DNA of 64,000 bases from Mesorhizobium amorphae CCNWGS0123 (GTDB lineage Bacteria; Pseudomonadota; Alphaproteobacteria; Rhizobiales; Rhizobiaceae): the NCBI RefSeq assembly GCF_001686985.1, contig NZ_CP015318.1, positions 1,548,001 through 1,612,000 on the forward strand, read 5' to 3'. The notes under the pieces are model-generated. The model did not search any database. It worked only from the letters and a program-made list of their open reading frames with translations, and was not told the DNA's origin. Below are positions 15,638 through 25,919 of the stretch, piece after piece. How positions within the stretch are numbered: position 1 is the stretch's first letter; each line of letters opens with the position of its first letter. The position numbers and the translations under genes were made by a program.

Positions 15638-17266
15638 CTACTCGCTGACGATGCCGGCCGGCGCGGTCTCTATTCTGAACGCGGCCGATATCAGTGCCCG
15701 AGTATAGTCGGTTTGCGGGTTTCCAAAAATCTGTTCGGAAGGCCCGGCTTCGACAATTTGGCCATTGCGCATGACGATGACGTCGTTGGCAAGCGCGCGG
15801 ATGACTTTCAGATCGTGGCTGATGAACAGATAGGCCAGATCATGCTTGGCCTGCAGGCTGCGCAGCAGGTCGACGACCTGCGCCTGCACGCTCATGTCGA
15901 GCGCCGAGGTCGGCTCGTCCAGCATGACGAAGCGCGGGTTGAGCACCATGGCGCGCGCGATGGCGACGCGCTGACGCTGGCCGCCGGAGAATTCGTGCGG
16001 ATAGCGGTTGCGGGTGGCCGGATCGAGCCCAACCTCCTTCAATACGTCGACGACGCGCTCGTCACGCTGGTCCGGCGACAGTTTCGGCTCGTGGATCTTC
16101 AGGCCCTCCTCGATGATCTCGGATACCGACATGCGCGGGCTGAGCGAGCCGAACGGATCCTGGAAGACGATCTGCAACTCGCGCCGGAGCGGCCGCATGG
16201 CGTTGAAGGACAGCTGGTTGATGTCGCGACCGTTGAACTGGATGGTTCCGGTCGACGAGATCATCCTGGCCAGCGCCAGGCCGAGTGTCGTCTTGCCCGA
16301 GCCGGATTCGCCGACAACGCCGAGCGTCTGGCCGGCGCGCACGGTGACGTCGATGCCGTCGACCGCCTTCACATTGTCGACGGTGCGGCGGAAGAAGCCC
16401 TTCTTGATTGGAAACCAGACCTTTATGTCGCTGCCCGTCATCACCGGCTTGGCGGTCGCGTTGGCGGCCGGCGGCTTGCCCTTCGGCTCGGCGGCCAGCA
16501 AATGCTTGGTATAGGGGTGCTGCGGGTTCGCGAAGATATCCTTGGTCGGTCCGGTCTCGACGATCTTGCCCTTGGTCATCACGCAGACCCGGTCGGCGAT
16601 CTTCCTGACGATGCCGAGATCGTGAGTGATGAACAGCATCGACATGCCCTTGCGGCTCTTCAGCCCCGCCAGCAGTTCGAGGATCTGCGCCTGCACGGTG
16701 ACGTCGAGCGCCGTCGTCGGCTCGTCGGCGATCAAAAGCTCCGGCTCGTTGGCCAAAGCCATGGCGATCATGACGCGCTGGCGCTGGCCGCCGGACAGCT
16801 GGTGCGGATAGGCGTCGAGCCGCTTCTGCGGCTCGCGGATGCCGACCTCGTTGAGCAGTTCCAGGGTGCGTGCCCTGGCCTGGCGGTCGCCCAGGCCCTG
16901 GTGCAGCTTGAGCACTTCGACGATCTGCTGCTCGATCGTGTGCAGCGGATTGAGCGAGGTCATCGGCTCCTGGAAGATCATGGTGATCTTGTTGCCGCGC
17001 ACCTGGCGAAGCTGCTTCTCGTTCATGGCAAGCAGGTCGGCACCATGGAACAGGATCTTTCCCGACGGGTGGCTGGCGCTCGGATAGGGCAGCAGCTTCA
17101 GAACCGACAGCGCCGAGACCGACTTGCCGGACCCGGACTCGCCGACCAGCGCCACCGTCTCGCCCTTGGCGATGTCGAAGGAGATATGGTCGACGGCCAT
17201 CGACTGGCTGCCACCTTGCGCGAAGGCGACGCTGAGGTCGCGGACGGAGAGCAGGGCGTCACTCAT
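15638..17266 (-). CDS. yejF: Peptide ABC transporter, fused double ATPase YejF
   Basis: The 542-residue protein has two complete ATPase domains. The first has Walker A GESGSGKS, signature LSGGQRQR and Walker B LLIADEP. The second has [16 protein letters not shown] and FVMLDEP after residue 280. Each is followed by the C-terminal extension typical of oligopeptide transporters ([22 protein letters not shown]). It energises the YejBE permeases. It overlaps yejE by four bases. In Sinorhizobium meliloti, YejABEF is known to help survive host antimicrobial peptides; the same role here is inference. Confidence 0.92.
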   Translation of the reverse strand: MSDALLSVRDLSVAFAQGGSQSMAVDHISFDIAKGETVALVGESGSGKSVSALSVLKLLPYPSASHPSGKILFHGADLLAMNEKQLRQVRGNKITMIFQEPMTSLNPLHTIEQQIVEVLKLHQGLGDRQARARTLELLNEVGIREPQKRLDAYPHQLSGGQRQRVMIAMALANEPELLIADEPTTALDVTVQAQILELLAGLKSRKGMSMLFITHDLGIVRKIADRVCVMTKGKIVETGPTKDIFANPQHPYTKHLLAAEPKGKPPAANATAKPVMTGSDIKVWFPIKKGFFRRTVDNVKAVDGIDVTVRAGQTLGVVGESGSGKTTLGLALARMISSTGTIQFNGRDINQLSFNAMRPLRRELQIVFQDPFGSLSPRMSVSEIIEEGLKIHEPKLSPDQRDERVVDVLKEVGLDPATRNRYPHEFSGGQRQRVAIARAMVLNPRFVMLDEPTSALDMSVQAQVVDLLRSLQAKHDLAYLFISHDLKVIRALANDVIVMRNGQIVEAGPSEQIFGNPQTDYTRALISAAFRIETAPAGIVSE

Positions 17267-18402
17267 TTGAACGTCTTGCGCGGGTCGAAGGCGTCGCGCG
17301 TCGCCTCACCGACGAAGACCAGCAGCGACAGCATCAGCGAGATGACGACGAAGCCGGAAATGCCGAGCCATGGCGCGTTGAGGTTGCGCTGCGCCTGCTT
17401 CAGCAATTCGCCGAGCGAGGCGGAGCCGGGCGGCAGGCCGAAGCCGAGATAATCGAGCGAGGTCAGCGTCGAGATAGATCCGCTGAGCAGGAACGGCAGG
17501 AAGGTCAGCGTCGCCACCATGGCGTTGGGCAAAAGATGGCGGAACATGATGGTGAGGTTGCGCACGCCGAGCGCGCGCGCCGCGTTGACATATTCGAAGT
17601 TGCGAGCGCGCAGGAACTCCGCCCTGACTACGCCGACCAGCGCTACCCAGGAGAACAACAGCATCAGCCCAAGCAGGATGAAGAAGCCGGGCGGCAGGAT
17701 GGCGGCGACGATGAGCAGCAGATAGAGCACCGGGATCGCCGACCAGATTTCGATGAAGCGCTGGAACAGAAGGTCGGTCCAGCCGCCGAAATAGCCTTGC
17801 ACGGCGCCGGCCGCGACGCCGATCAGCGCCGAGCCGAAGGTCAGGATCAGGCCGAACAGCACCGAGATCCTGAACCCGTAGATCACGCGCGCCAGCACGT
17901 CGCGCGCCTGGTCGTCAGTGCCCAGCCAGTTCCAGTTGCCGACGATGCAATTGGGGTCGGCAGCACCTTGCGGATACTGGCTGCAGCGCTTCGTGGCGTC
18001 ATATTGCCAGGAAGGCTTGGCGGGCGCGGCCTCCGGGATGGCATTGTTGACGGTCTGGTAGGAGTAGCGCACCGGCGGCCAGATCATCCAGCCATTGGCG
18101 TTGATCTCGTCCTGTATGACCGGATCGCGATAATCGGTGACCGCGTAGAAGCCGCCGAACTTCTCTTCCGGATAGGCGACCAGAACCGGAAACAGGATCT
18201 CGCCCTTGTAGGAAGCGATGATCGGCTTGTCGTTGGCGATCAATTCGGAAAACAGCGACAGCACGAACAGGATCAGGAAGATCCACAGCGACCAGTAGCC
18301 GCGCCGGTTGGCCCTGAAGCTCTGCAGGCGCCGCTTGTTGAGCGGCGACAGCCAGGGCCGGGCGATCCGTTCCGGCGCCGTGCCGGCAGCGGCCTCTGCC
18401 AT
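17263..18402 (-). CDS. yejE: Peptide ABC transporter permease YejE
   Basis: The 379-residue inner-membrane protein has an N-terminal membrane segment (WSLWIFLILFVLSLFS), then a large periplasmic loop with two cysteines. The binding-protein-dependent transport domain follows, with about five segments and the EAA loop NAARALGVRNLTIMFRHLLPN. The ATG at 18402 overlaps the yejB stop by one base. Open sequence extends upstream, but there it is out of frame with, and antisense-free of, any protein-like content, since yejB occupies that stretch. Confidence 0.92.
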   Translation of the reverse strand: MAEAAAGTAPERIARPWLSPLNKRRLQSFRANRRGYWSLWIFLILFVLSLFSELIANDKPIIASYKGEILFPVLVAYPEEKFGGFYAVTDYRDPVIQDEINANGWMIWPPVRYSYQTVNNAIPEAAPAKPSWQYDATKRCSQYPQGAADPNCIVGNWNWLGTDDQARDVLARVIYGFRISVLFGLILTFGSALIGVAAGAVQGYFGGWTDLLFQRFIEIWSAIPVLYLLLIVAAILPPGFFILLGLMLLFSWVALVGVVRAEFLRARNFEYVNAARALGVRNLTIMFRHLLPNAMVATLTFLPFLLSGSISTLTSLDYLGFGLPPGSASLGELLKQAQRNLNAPWLGISGFVVISLMLSLLVFVGEATRDAFDPRKTFK

Positions 18403-19496
18403 CAGACGTCTCTCCGCTCGAAATCGATGCGCGGATCGACCCAGGTGTAGATCAGGTCCGACAACAGGCCGACGAACAGGCCAAGCAGCGAGAAGATATA
18501 GAGATTGGCGAACACCACCGGATAGTCGCGCTCGACCACCGACCTGAAGCCGAGCAGTCCGAGGCCGTCGAGCGAGAAGATGTTCTCGATCAGCAGAGAG
18601 CCGGTGAAAAAGGCCGAGATAAAGGCGCCCGGAAAGCCGGCGATGACGATCAGCATGGCGTTGCGGAAGACATGGCCGTAGAGCACCTTCCGCTCCGACA
18701 GGCCCTTGGCGCGCGCGGTCACCACATATTGCTTGCGGATCTCCTCGAGGAAGGAGTTTTTGGTCAAAAGCGTCGTCGTCGCGAAGGCCGACAGCACCAG
18801 CGCCGTCAGCGGCAAGGTCATGTGCCAGAAATAGTCGACGATCTTGCCTGACCAGGACAGCTGATCCCAATTGTCGGAGGTGAGGCCGCGCAACGGAAAC
18901 CAGTCCCAGAAGGATCCGCCGGCAAACAGCACCATCAGCATGATGCCGAACAGGAAGCCGGGAATGGCATAGCCGACGATCACCACCCCGCTGGTCCAGA
19001 CGTCGAAGGTCGAGCCGTCCTTGACCGCCTTGCGGATGCCGAGCGGGATCGAGATCAGGTAGGACAGAAGCGTGATCCACAATCCGATCGAAATCGACAC
19101 CGGCATCTTTTCCAGGATCAGGTCGAGCACCGAGATGTCTCGGAAATAGCTGTCGCCGAAATCGAAGCGGGCATAGTTCCACAGCATCATGCCGAAGCGC
19201 TCGAGCGGCGGCTTGTCGAAGCCGAACTGCTTTTCCAGCTTCTTGATGAATTCGGGGTCGAGCCCCTGCGCGCCGCGATATTTCGAGCTGACGTCTCCGG
19301 CCACATCGACATTGCTGCCGCCGGCATCGCCACCGCCACCACCGAGCCGGTCGCTGCCACCCTGGTTGGTCAGCCTGGCGATGACCTGTTCGACCGGCCC
19401 GCCGGGCGCGAACTGGATGACCGCGAACGATATCGCCATGATGCCGAACAGCGTCGGGATCATCAGAAGGATGCGGCGCAGTATATAGGCGCCCAT
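18402..19496 (-). CDS. yejB: Peptide ABC transporter permease YejB
   Basis: This 364-residue permease begins with the typical [17 protein letters not shown] segment. It has a Gly-rich insertion near residues 45-60 ([16 protein letters not shown]) and then five more hydrophobic segments. The EAA loop reads [22 protein letters not shown]. It forms the channel with YejE. The Gly-rich stretch is a loop expansion of low complexity. The start lies 30 bases after the end of the upstream binding-protein gene. Confidence 0.92.
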   Translation of the reverse strand: MGAYILRRILLMIPTLFGIMAISFAVIQFAPGGPVEQVIARLTNQGGSDRLGGGGGDAGGSNVDVAGDVSSKYRGAQGLDPEFIKKLEKQFGFDKPPLERFGMMLWNYARFDFGDSYFRDISVLDLILEKMPVSISIGLWITLLSYLISIPLGIRKAVKDGSTFDVWTSGVVIVGYAIPGFLFGIMLMVLFAGGSFWDWFPLRGLTSDNWDQLSWSGKIVDYFWHMTLPLTALVLSAFATTTLLTKNSFLEEIRKQYVVTARAKGLSERKVLYGHVFRNAMLIVIAGFPGAFISAFFTGSLLIENIFSLDGLGLLGFRSVVERDYPVVFANLYIFSLLGLFVGLLSDLIYTWVDPRIDFERRDV

Positions 19497-19526
19497 CAGG
19501 CTGCCGGCCCTGCGTGAACTGGAATG

Positions 19527-21395
19527 TCAGGCTTTGCCAATTTTTGCCGCCTTGCCCTTGTCGAACCACCACAGCGCTTCGACCGGAAAGCCGAAATCGG
19601 GTTTTTGCTCGGGAAAGCCGAACATGTCCCAATAGGCGCTTCGGTGATTCGCCAGGAACCAACTAGGAATCCAATCGCGCCGCGCACGCAAGGCCCGATC
19701 GAGCGCCCGCATCGCGACGGTCAGGCTTTCGCGGTCCTTGGCGGCGCCAACCGCGTCGATCAGTACGTCGATGGCGGGGCTCGATATGCCGGGAAGATTG
19801 CGCGACCCGGACACTGTCGCCGTGCTCGAATGGAAGAAGATTTCGAGATCATCTCGAGTCGGTGTCGCCGAAAACGAGAAGGCGACCGAGATCAGGTCGA
19901 AATCGAAGCTCGACTGCCTGAGCTGATATTGCGCTGGATCGACCAGTCTTATCGTGGCGTCGATGCCGACCGCCCTCATATTGGCGATCCAGGGCGAATA
20001 GACCTTCACGAAGGTGTCGTCGTCGACGAGGAATTCGGCTGACAGCCGCCCGCCCTTTTCGTTGACAGCGAAATCGCCGGAACGTTTCCAGCCTGCCTCG
20101 GCGAGAAGTTTCGCAGCCTTCCCCAGCATCTTGCGATCCCGCCCTGAGCCGTCCGAGGCAGGCTGCGTCACCGCCTCGCCGAAGGTCTCCGGCGGCAGCT
20201 TGTCACGCAGCGGCTCCAGCAGCGCGAGTTCTTCAGGCGAAGGCATGCCTTCGGCGCGATAGTCCGACTTCTCGAAGCAGGATTGCGAGCGCTCGTAGGA
20301 ACCGTAGAAGAAGTTGCGCCGTGTCCATTCGAAGTCGAAGCAGAGCGCGATCGCCTGCCTCACACGCGCGTCGCGAAACTGCTCGCGCCGCTGGTTGACG
20401 GCGGTGGCCTGCATGGAAGGGACTGTTTCAGTCGGAAATTCGTGCTTGACCACCTTGCCGGCAGTGAAGGCCGGAAAGTCATAGGCCGTCGCCCAGACCC
20501 GCGAGGTGAACTCCTCCCGGTAGAGGATCTCGCCCTTCTTGAAAGCCTCGAAACCGGCGGTGCGGTCCTGGTAGAACTCGATGCGGATGCGCTCGAAATT
20601 GTTCTGGCCGCGATTGACCGGGAGATCCTTGCCCCAATAGTCGGCGACACGTTCATATTCGATCCACGACCCCGCCGACCACCGCCCGACCTTGTAGGCG
20701 CCGCAGCCGAGCGGCGGGTTCAGTTGCGAGGAATCGAAGGGATTAGCGCTGTAGAAGGCCTTCGACAGGATCGGGAATTCGGCGACGTTGAGGATGGTGC
20801 GAACGGAGTGCTTGCCGGAAAAGCTCAGCCTGAGCGTGCGCGGATCGACAGCGACCGCGTCCTCCAGATGCGTCAACGACAGCGACAGGTCGGGATGGCC
20901 TTTTTCCTTGAACAGCTTGAAGGTAAAGGCCGCGTCCTCGGCGGTCAGCGGCGTGCCGTCGTGGAAGCGCGCTTCGGGCCGAAGCGAGAATTCGAAGCTC
21001 TTGCGGTCGTCCGAGATGGTCACACCGTCGGCAATCAGGCCGTAGACGGCATCCGGTTCGTCCAGCGCCCTGGCCATCAGCGAATCGAAGCACATTGCCA
21101 TGCGCGGTGGCGCGTCACCCTTCGGCGTGAAGGAATTCAGCGTGTTGAAGGTCTCTGTGTTCTGATTATAGCCCCAGTTGGGCGGCGAGAAGTTGAAAGT
21201 GCCGCCCTGCGGCGCATCGACATTGACATAGTCGAAATGGGCGAAATCCGGCTTGTACTTGAGATCGCCGAAGGCCGACAGGCCGTGCATCTTGACGCCG
21301 GTCGGAATGGCGGCGAAGGCGCGGACGGGCAGCAGCGCGGCTGCGGTAGCCGCAGCGCCCAGCGCCAGGAAATCACGGCGAGGCAGCGTCGGCAT
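19527..21395 (-). CDS. Second YejA-like extracellular solute-binding protein (Tat signal)
   Basis: This 622-residue family 5 binding protein is exported by a twin-arginine signal (LPRRDFLALGAAATAAALL). Typical features include FNTLNSFTPKGD, the central hinge regions and a C-terminal WFLANHRSAYWDMFGFP, shared with YejA. The ATG at 21395 is preferred because it begins the signal peptide and overlaps the upstream stop as TGATG. It would deliver peptides to YejBE/F. The gene differs clearly from the adjacent yejA, so the transporter seems to have two receptors with different export routes. Confidence 0.88.
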   Translation of the reverse strand: MPTLPRRDFLALGAAATAAALLPVRAFAAIPTGVKMHGLSAFGDLKYKPDFAHFDYVNVDAPQGGTFNFSPPNWGYNQNTETFNTLNSFTPKGDAPPRMAMCFDSLMARALDEPDAVYGLIADGVTISDDRKSFEFSLRPEARFHDGTPLTAEDAAFTFKLFKEKGHPDLSLSLTHLEDAVAVDPRTLRLSFSGKHSVRTILNVAEFPILSKAFYSANPFDSSQLNPPLGCGAYKVGRWSAGSWIEYERVADYWGKDLPVNRGQNNFERIRIEFYQDRTAGFEAFKKGEILYREEFTSRVWATAYDFPAFTAGKVVKHEFPTETVPSMQATAVNQRREQFRDARVRQAIALCFDFEWTRRNFFYGSYERSQSCFEKSDYRAEGMPSPEELALLEPLRDKLPPETFGEAVTQPASDGSGRDRKMLGKAAKLLAEAGWKRSGDFAVNEKGGRLSAEFLVDDDTFVKVYSPWIANMRAVGIDATIRLVDPAQYQLRQSSFDFDLISVAFSFSATPTRDDLEIFFHSSTATVSGSRNLPGISSPAIDVLIDAVGAAKDRESLTVAMRALDRALRARRDWIPSWFLANHRSAYWDMFGFPEQKPDFGFPVEALWWFDKGKAAKIGKA

Positions 21396-23272
21396 CAATT
21401 GCTGCCCTTGTATTTCGCGGCCAGCGCCTTTTCCTTCTCGGGATCGATCCACCACGAGTCGGTGTCGGCGCCCCTGTAACTAGGCTGCTTTTCCGGAATG
21501 CCGAACTTGTTCCAATAGGCGATCCACGCCACGGCCCGATAGTATTGCGGCACGACATAGTAGTTCCACAACAGCACCCGATCGAGCGCGTGGGTGGCGG
21601 CGACGAGATCGTCCCGGTCGGTGGCAAAGATGATGCGGTCGACGAGGGCGTCGACGACCGGGTTCTTGATACCGGAATAATTGCGCGATCCCGGTATATC
21701 GGCGGCCTTCGAGCTCCAGAAGTCGCGCTGCTCATTCCCGGGCGATTCCGACTGCCCAAGCTGCCCGATGATGACGTCGTAGTCGAAATTGTTGACGCGG
21801 TTGACATACTGGGTCTGGTCGATCAGACGAAGCGTGGCGTCGACGCCGATCTTGCGCAGATTGGCGATGTAAGGACTGGAGATGACCTGGTCGGTATCGT
21901 TCCAGCCAAGGATCTCGAATTTGAACGGCTCGCCGGTCTTGGCATTGATCATCTTGCCACCCTTGATCACCCAGCCGGCCTGGGCGAACAGGTCGACAGC
22001 TTGCTTGAGATACTTCCGTTCCGCCTGCGGCGTGTCGTAGACCGGCAGCTTGAATTCCTGCGTGAACAGCTCGGGCGGCAGCTTGTCGCGATACTTTTCC
22101 AGGATTTCCAGTTCCTTGCCTTGCGGCAGGCCGCTTGAAGCCAGTTCCGTGCCCTGGAAATAGCTTTGGGTGCGGGTGTTGAAACCGTAGAACAGCGTGC
22201 GGTTCATCGTTTCGAAATCGAAGGGATAGGTCAGTGCGGCACGCACCAGCCGATCTCCGAACAGCGGGCGCCTCTGGTTGAGCATGAAGGCCTGCATCGG
22301 TTCGGGCGATGTGGTTTTGAACTCCTGCTTGATGACGTCGCCGGCCTTGGCTGCCGGGAAATCATAGAATGTCTTCCAGCGCTTCGAGCTGTTTTCCGGC
22401 TTGATGTCGTCAAGTCCGCCCTTGGTGAAGGCCTGCCAGGCGGCGTTGTCGTCGAGGATATAGGTGAAGCGCTGGGTGTCGAAATTCTCGCGGCCGATCT
22501 TCACCGGCAATTTGGCGGCCCAGTAGTCAGGCACGCGCTGCCAGACGATTTCCGAGCCCGGCTTGAAGCTGGCGATCTTGTAGGCGGCGGAGCCCAGCGG
22601 CACTTCCAGCGTAGGTTTGGTGACGTCGCGCTTCTTGCCGTTGGCGTCGGTGCCTTCCCACCAGTGCTTCGGCAGCACGGCAAGGTCGCCGAGAATCTTC
22701 GGCAGTTCGCGGTTGCCCTTCTGGTTGAAATGGAATTCGACCTCGCGGTCCGAGACTGCGACCGCATCGGTGACGTTCTCGAAATAGCGGCTGTATTGCG
22801 GGCTGTTGGCCTTCAGCACCTGGAACGACCAGATCACGTCGTCGACGGTTATCGGCTGGCCGTCATGCCATTTTGCCCGCGGATCCAGCCGATAGGTCGC
22901 CGAAGAATAATCGGCCGGGTATTTGTAGGCGTCGGCAATCAGCGGGTGGCTGACGCTGCCTTCGTCGGTCGCCTGATCCATCAGCGTGTCGTAGAGCAGG
23001 CCGCCACCGAACCCGATAAGGCCGGCCGCCGGCGACCCCTGCACGATGTAGGGGTTGAAGCTGTCGAACGTGCCAAGCTGCACCGAATTGTAGGTGCCGC
23101 CCTTGGGCGCGTCGGGGTTGACGTAGTCGTAGCGCTGGAAATTGTCGCCGTATTTGGAGGGGCCGATCAGTGAGGACGTGGTGCGCCATTCATCCGCATG
23201 CGCCGCCTGCAACCCGGCGGTCAGAAGCACCGCCGCCAGCAACGACCTCAGAAGCGTTCGGCCAACCGTCAT
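21395..23272 (-). CDS. yejA: YejA-like extracellular solute-binding protein (Sec signal)
   Basis: The 625-residue family 5 binding protein has a Sec signal peptide (LLRSLLAAVLLTAGLQAAHA) and cleavage after AHA. It carries the family's DPRAKWHDGQPITVDDVIWSF segment and ends with YWNKFGIPEKQPSY. It is the first gene of the five-gene unit yejA-binding protein-yejB-yejE-yejF transcribed leftward from about 23300. Peptide substrates such as microcin C-like or host-derived cationic peptides are known for relatives; the substrate here is not shown by the sequence. Confidence 0.9.
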   Translation of the reverse strand: MTVGRTLLRSLLAAVLLTAGLQAAHADEWRTTSSLIGPSKYGDNFQRYDYVNPDAPKGGTYNSVQLGTFDSFNPYIVQGSPAAGLIGFGGGLLYDTLMDQATDEGSVSHPLIADAYKYPADYSSATYRLDPRAKWHDGQPITVDDVIWSFQVLKANSPQYSRYFENVTDAVAVSDREVEFHFNQKGNRELPKILGDLAVLPKHWWEGTDANGKKRDVTKPTLEVPLGSAAYKIASFKPGSEIVWQRVPDYWAAKLPVKIGRENFDTQRFTYILDDNAAWQAFTKGGLDDIKPENSSKRWKTFYDFPAAKAGDVIKQEFKTTSPEPMQAFMLNQRRPLFGDRLVRAALTYPFDFETMNRTLFYGFNTRTQSYFQGTELASSGLPQGKELEILEKYRDKLPPELFTQEFKLPVYDTPQAERKYLKQAVDLFAQAGWVIKGGKMINAKTGEPFKFEILGWNDTDQVISSPYIANLRKIGVDATLRLIDQTQYVNRVNNFDYDVIIGQLGQSESPGNEQRDFWSSKAADIPGSRNYSGIKNPVVDALVDRIIFATDRDDLVAATHALDRVLLWNYYVVPQYYRAVAWIAYWNKFGIPEKQPSYRGADTDSWWIDPEKEKALAAKYKGSN

Positions 23273-23380
23273 GCGTTCTCCTCTTCGCGATGCACGTCCA
23301 CAGGCAATCTAGATCATTTGACGCCCGTGAAAACCGCAATGGCCGGGCTTTGTCGCCGCATATGCGGTTTTCCTAAACAA

Positions 23381-23405
23381 AAAAGCCGGGCTGAACCCGG
23401 CTTTT
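23381..23405 (-). terminator. Rho-independent terminator after cycM
   Basis: A perfect 10-bp stem (aaaagccggg at 23381-23390 with cccggctttt at 23396-23405) encloses a 5-base loop. On the reverse strand it is followed by a T-rich tail (ttttttg). It lies 27 bases after the cycM stop and would end that transcript before the yej promoter. Confidence 0.85.
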
Positions 23406-23431
23406 CTGTGAATGTCCGCATGACAAATTCG

Positions 23432-24079
23432 TTATTTGGCGGGCGCCGCACCTTCGGCGGGTTTCGCCGGAGCCGCTGGTGCCGCACCTTCGGCCGGCTT
23501 GGCCGGCGCGCTCGCATCGGCAGCGGCCCCTGGTGCCGGCAGCGGTTTCGGATTGTCGGACAGCGTGCGCAGATAGGCGATGACGTTGGCGCGGTCTTCA
23601 TCCTTCGCCAGGCCGGCAAAGCCCATTGCCGTGCCCTTCACGAATTTCTTCGGCGAAAGGAGGAAGTGGTTTAGGTTGTCGTAGGTCCACTTCTCGGCGC
23701 CGCCCTTGGAGAAATCCTTCATGCCGGCCGAATAGGCAAAGCCCTCATGCTCGGCCACCGGGCGGTCGACAAGATCCCAAAGGTCGGGGCCGACCTTGTT
23801 CGGACCGCCCTTTTCGCCGGTATGGCAAGCCTGGCATTTCTTGAACACGGCAGCGCCCGCCTCGGCATTGGCGGTGGCCAAAAGATCGGCGATCGGCTTG
23901 GCTTCGGCCGCCGGACCAGCCGCGCCGCCTTCGGCGGGCTCGGTCGCCTCGATGGCGAAGCCGGGCTTTTCGGGCGCGGGCGAAGCAAACAGCGCGTCGG
24001 AGACGATGCCGACGGAAAAGACGATGAAACAGGTGCCAAGGAATCCGGCGAGCAGCTTGTTGACTTCGTTGGAATCCAT
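23432..24079 (-). CDS. cycM: Membrane-anchored c-type cytochrome CycM
   Basis: The 215-residue protein has an N-terminal uncleaved membrane segment ([19 protein letters not shown]) and an acidic Ala/Pro linker. The class I cytochrome c domain has haem site CQACH with [11 protein letters not shown] after it, and axial Met in GTAMGFAGL. The C-terminus has a repeated Pro/Ala tail ([11 protein letters not shown] twice). In Bradyrhizobium, CycM passes electrons from the bc1 complex to the aa3 oxidase. The ATG at 24079 follows GGGGCG and starts right before the anchor. The gene is divergent from kdsB, the usual rhizobial order. Confidence 0.9.
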   Translation of the reverse strand: MDSNEVNKLLAGFLGTCFIVFSVGIVSDALFASPAPEKPGFAIEATEPAEGGAAGPAAEAKPIADLLATANAEAGAAVFKKCQACHTGEKGGPNKVGPDLWDLVDRPVAEHEGFAYSAGMKDFSKGGAEKWTYDNLNHFLLSPKKFVKGTAMGFAGLAKDEDRANVIAYLRTLSDNPKPLPAPGAAADASAPAKPAEGAAPAAPAKPAEGAAPAK

Positions 24080-24269
24080 ACGCCCCTTGCTCCCTTTTCC
24101 GGCGGACCGACCGTCCACTCCGTCCGTCGGTATCGTGGCCCGCCCCGCTGGGGCGGTCAAATCGGGCGGAAACTAGGTCTTTTGCTCTGGCGTTGCAACA
24201 CATATAAGGGCGCTTCCAGTGAGACCTTTTGCCACTTTCCCATCCGCTTTTCCAACGCCCCACAACCCG

Positions 24270-24998
24270 ATGTCCACGCTCATTCTCATCCCGGCCCGCA
24301 TGGCCTCGACCCGCCTGCCGGGCAAGCCGCTGGCCGACATTGCCGGCGCGCCGATGATCGTGCAGGTCGCCCGCCGCGGCGCCGAGGCCGGTCTTGGGCG
24401 AGTTGTGGTGGCGACAGATAGCGAAGCCGTGGCGGAAGCGGTGCGTTCGCACGGTTTCGAGGCGGTGATGACCCGAGACGATCACCAATCCGGCTCCGAC
24501 CGCATCTTCGAGGCGCTGACCGTCATCGACCCCGACCGCAAGGTCGAAACCATCGTCAATGTCCAGGGCGATCTGCCGACGATCGAGCCTGAGATCATCG
24601 GCGCGGCGCTAAGGCCATTCGAGGACGCAACGGTCGACATCGCCACGCTCGGCGTCGAAATCGTCCGCGACGAAGAAAAGACCAATCCGAACGTCGTCAA
24701 GATCGTCGGGTCGCCGCTGTCGGCGACGCGGCTCAGGGCGCTCTATTTCACCCGCGCCACAGCGCCCTGGGGTGAGGGGCCGCTGTATCATCACATCGGC
24801 CTTTACGCCTATCGGCGCGCGGCGCTCGAGCGCTTCGTCGCCCTGAAGCCGTCGCCGCTGGAGCGGCGCGAGCGGCTGGAGCAGTTGCGGGCGCTGGAGG
24901 CCGGCATGCGCATCGACGCCGAGATCGTCCAGTCGCTGCCGCTCGGCGTCGACACGCCGGAAGATCTCGAACGCGCCAGAGATATCCTTTCAAACTGA
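24270..24998 (+). CDS. kdsB: 3-deoxy-manno-octulosonate cytidylyltransferase
   Basis: This 242-residue enzyme activates Kdo with CTP for lipopolysaccharide core synthesis. The N-terminal nucleotide-binding motif [15 protein letters not shown] is at residues 7-21. VVATDSE, then [14 protein letters not shown] and HIGLYAYRR follow in the family order. Length is normal. The ATG at 24270 starts just before the first strand. It is ten bases upstream of pheA on the same strand. Confidence 0.93.
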   Translation: MSTLILIPARMASTRLPGKPLADIAGAPMIVQVARRGAEAGLGRVVVATDSEAVAEAVRSHGFEAVMTRDDHQSGSDRIFEALTVIDPDRKVETIVNVQGDLPTIEPEIIGAALRPFEDATVDIATLGVEIVRDEEKTNPNVVKIVGSPLSATRLRALYFTRATAPWGEGPLYHHIGLYAYRRAALERFVALKPSPLERRERLEQLRALEAGMRIDAEIVQSLPLGVDTPEDLERARDILSN

Positions 24999-25007
24999 GA
25001 TTTGGGC

Positions 25008-25871
25008 ATGCCTGAAAAGACCAACAGAATATCCTTCCAGGGCGAGCCGGGCGCCAATTCCGACACCGCCTCCCGCAACATGTTCCCGGCGATGGAGCCG
25101 TTGCCGTGCCCGACCTTCGAGGATGCCTTCAACGCGGTCGAGACCGGCAAGGCCGAGCTTGCCATGATTCCGATCGAGAACACCATCGCCGGACGCGTCG
25201 CCGACATCCATCATCTGCTGCCGGAATCGAAGCTGCACATCGTCGGCGAATATTTCCTGCCGATCCACTTCCAGCTGATGGTGCTGCCGGGTGTGAAGCG
25301 CGAAGAGATCAAGACCGTGCACAGCCACATCCATGCGCTCGGCCAGTGCCGCAAATACATCCGCAAGAATGGCTGGAAGCCGGTGGTCGCCGGCGACACG
25401 GCGGGTTCGGCGAAGCTGATTTCCGAGGTCAAGGACCGCACCATGGCCTCGCTCGCCCCGGCGCTGGCAGCAGAGCTTTACGGGCTCGACATCATCGAGA
25501 AAAATGTCGAGGACACCGACTCGAACGTCACCCGCTTCGTCGTGCTGACCAAGAACAAGCACTGGGCAGAGCGCCCGGCACCGGACGTCAAGATGATGAC
25601 GACCTTCATCTTCCGCGTCCGCAACGTGCCGGCCGCGCTCTACAAGGCCATGGGCGGTTTCGCGACCAACGGCATCAACATGACCAAGCTCGAGAGCTAT
25701 CAGCTCGGCGCCTTCACCGCGACGCTGTTCTACGCCGATATCGAGGGCCATCCCGACGATCCGCTGGTCAAGCTGGCGCTCGACGAGCTGCGCTTCTTCT
25801 CGCGCGAAATGCGCATCCTCGGCGTCTATCCTGCCAGCCAGTCACGCGAGCAGTGGAAGGTGGCCGACTAG
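25008..25871 (+). CDS. pheA: Prephenate dehydratase
   Basis: The 287-residue protein makes phenylpyruvate from prephenate for phenylalanine synthesis. The catalytic part has ISFQGEPGANSD, IPIENTIAGRV (with the family's Glu-Asn-Thr), and DTAGSAKL before residue 150. A C-terminal ACT domain (TTFIFRVRNVPAALYKA, then ESYQLG) should bind phenylalanine for feedback control. It is a stand-alone dehydratase without a chorismate mutase domain, as usual in alphaproteobacteria. It is probably cotranscribed with kdsB. Confidence 0.93.
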   Translation: MPEKTNRISFQGEPGANSDTASRNMFPAMEPLPCPTFEDAFNAVETGKAELAMIPIENTIAGRVADIHHLLPESKLHIVGEYFLPIHFQLMVLPGVKREEIKTVHSHIHALGQCRKYIRKNGWKPVVAGDTAGSAKLISEVKDRTMASLAPALAAELYGLDIIEKNVEDTDSNVTRFVVLTKNKHWAERPAPDVKMMTTFIFRVRNVPAALYKAMGGFATNGINMTKLESYQLGAFTATLFYADIEGHPDDPLVKLALDELRFFSREMRILGVYPASQSREQWKVAD

Positions 25872-25919
25872 CTCCCTCGTTTTGAACGGGATCGTCCGCG
25901 GTCGGTGGACTGCGCACGC

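Noticed and set aside
15578..17452. 624-codon forward frame opposite yejF
   Set aside because: Antisense to a complete double ATPase; rich in Asp/Arg/Gln/Val without domain patterns.
18403..19662. Long open extension in front of YejE, giving a possible 799-residue protein
   Set aside because: The extra part is Arg/Gly/His-rich nonsense lying over yejB in another frame; YejE starts at 18402 with a coupled TGATG overlap.
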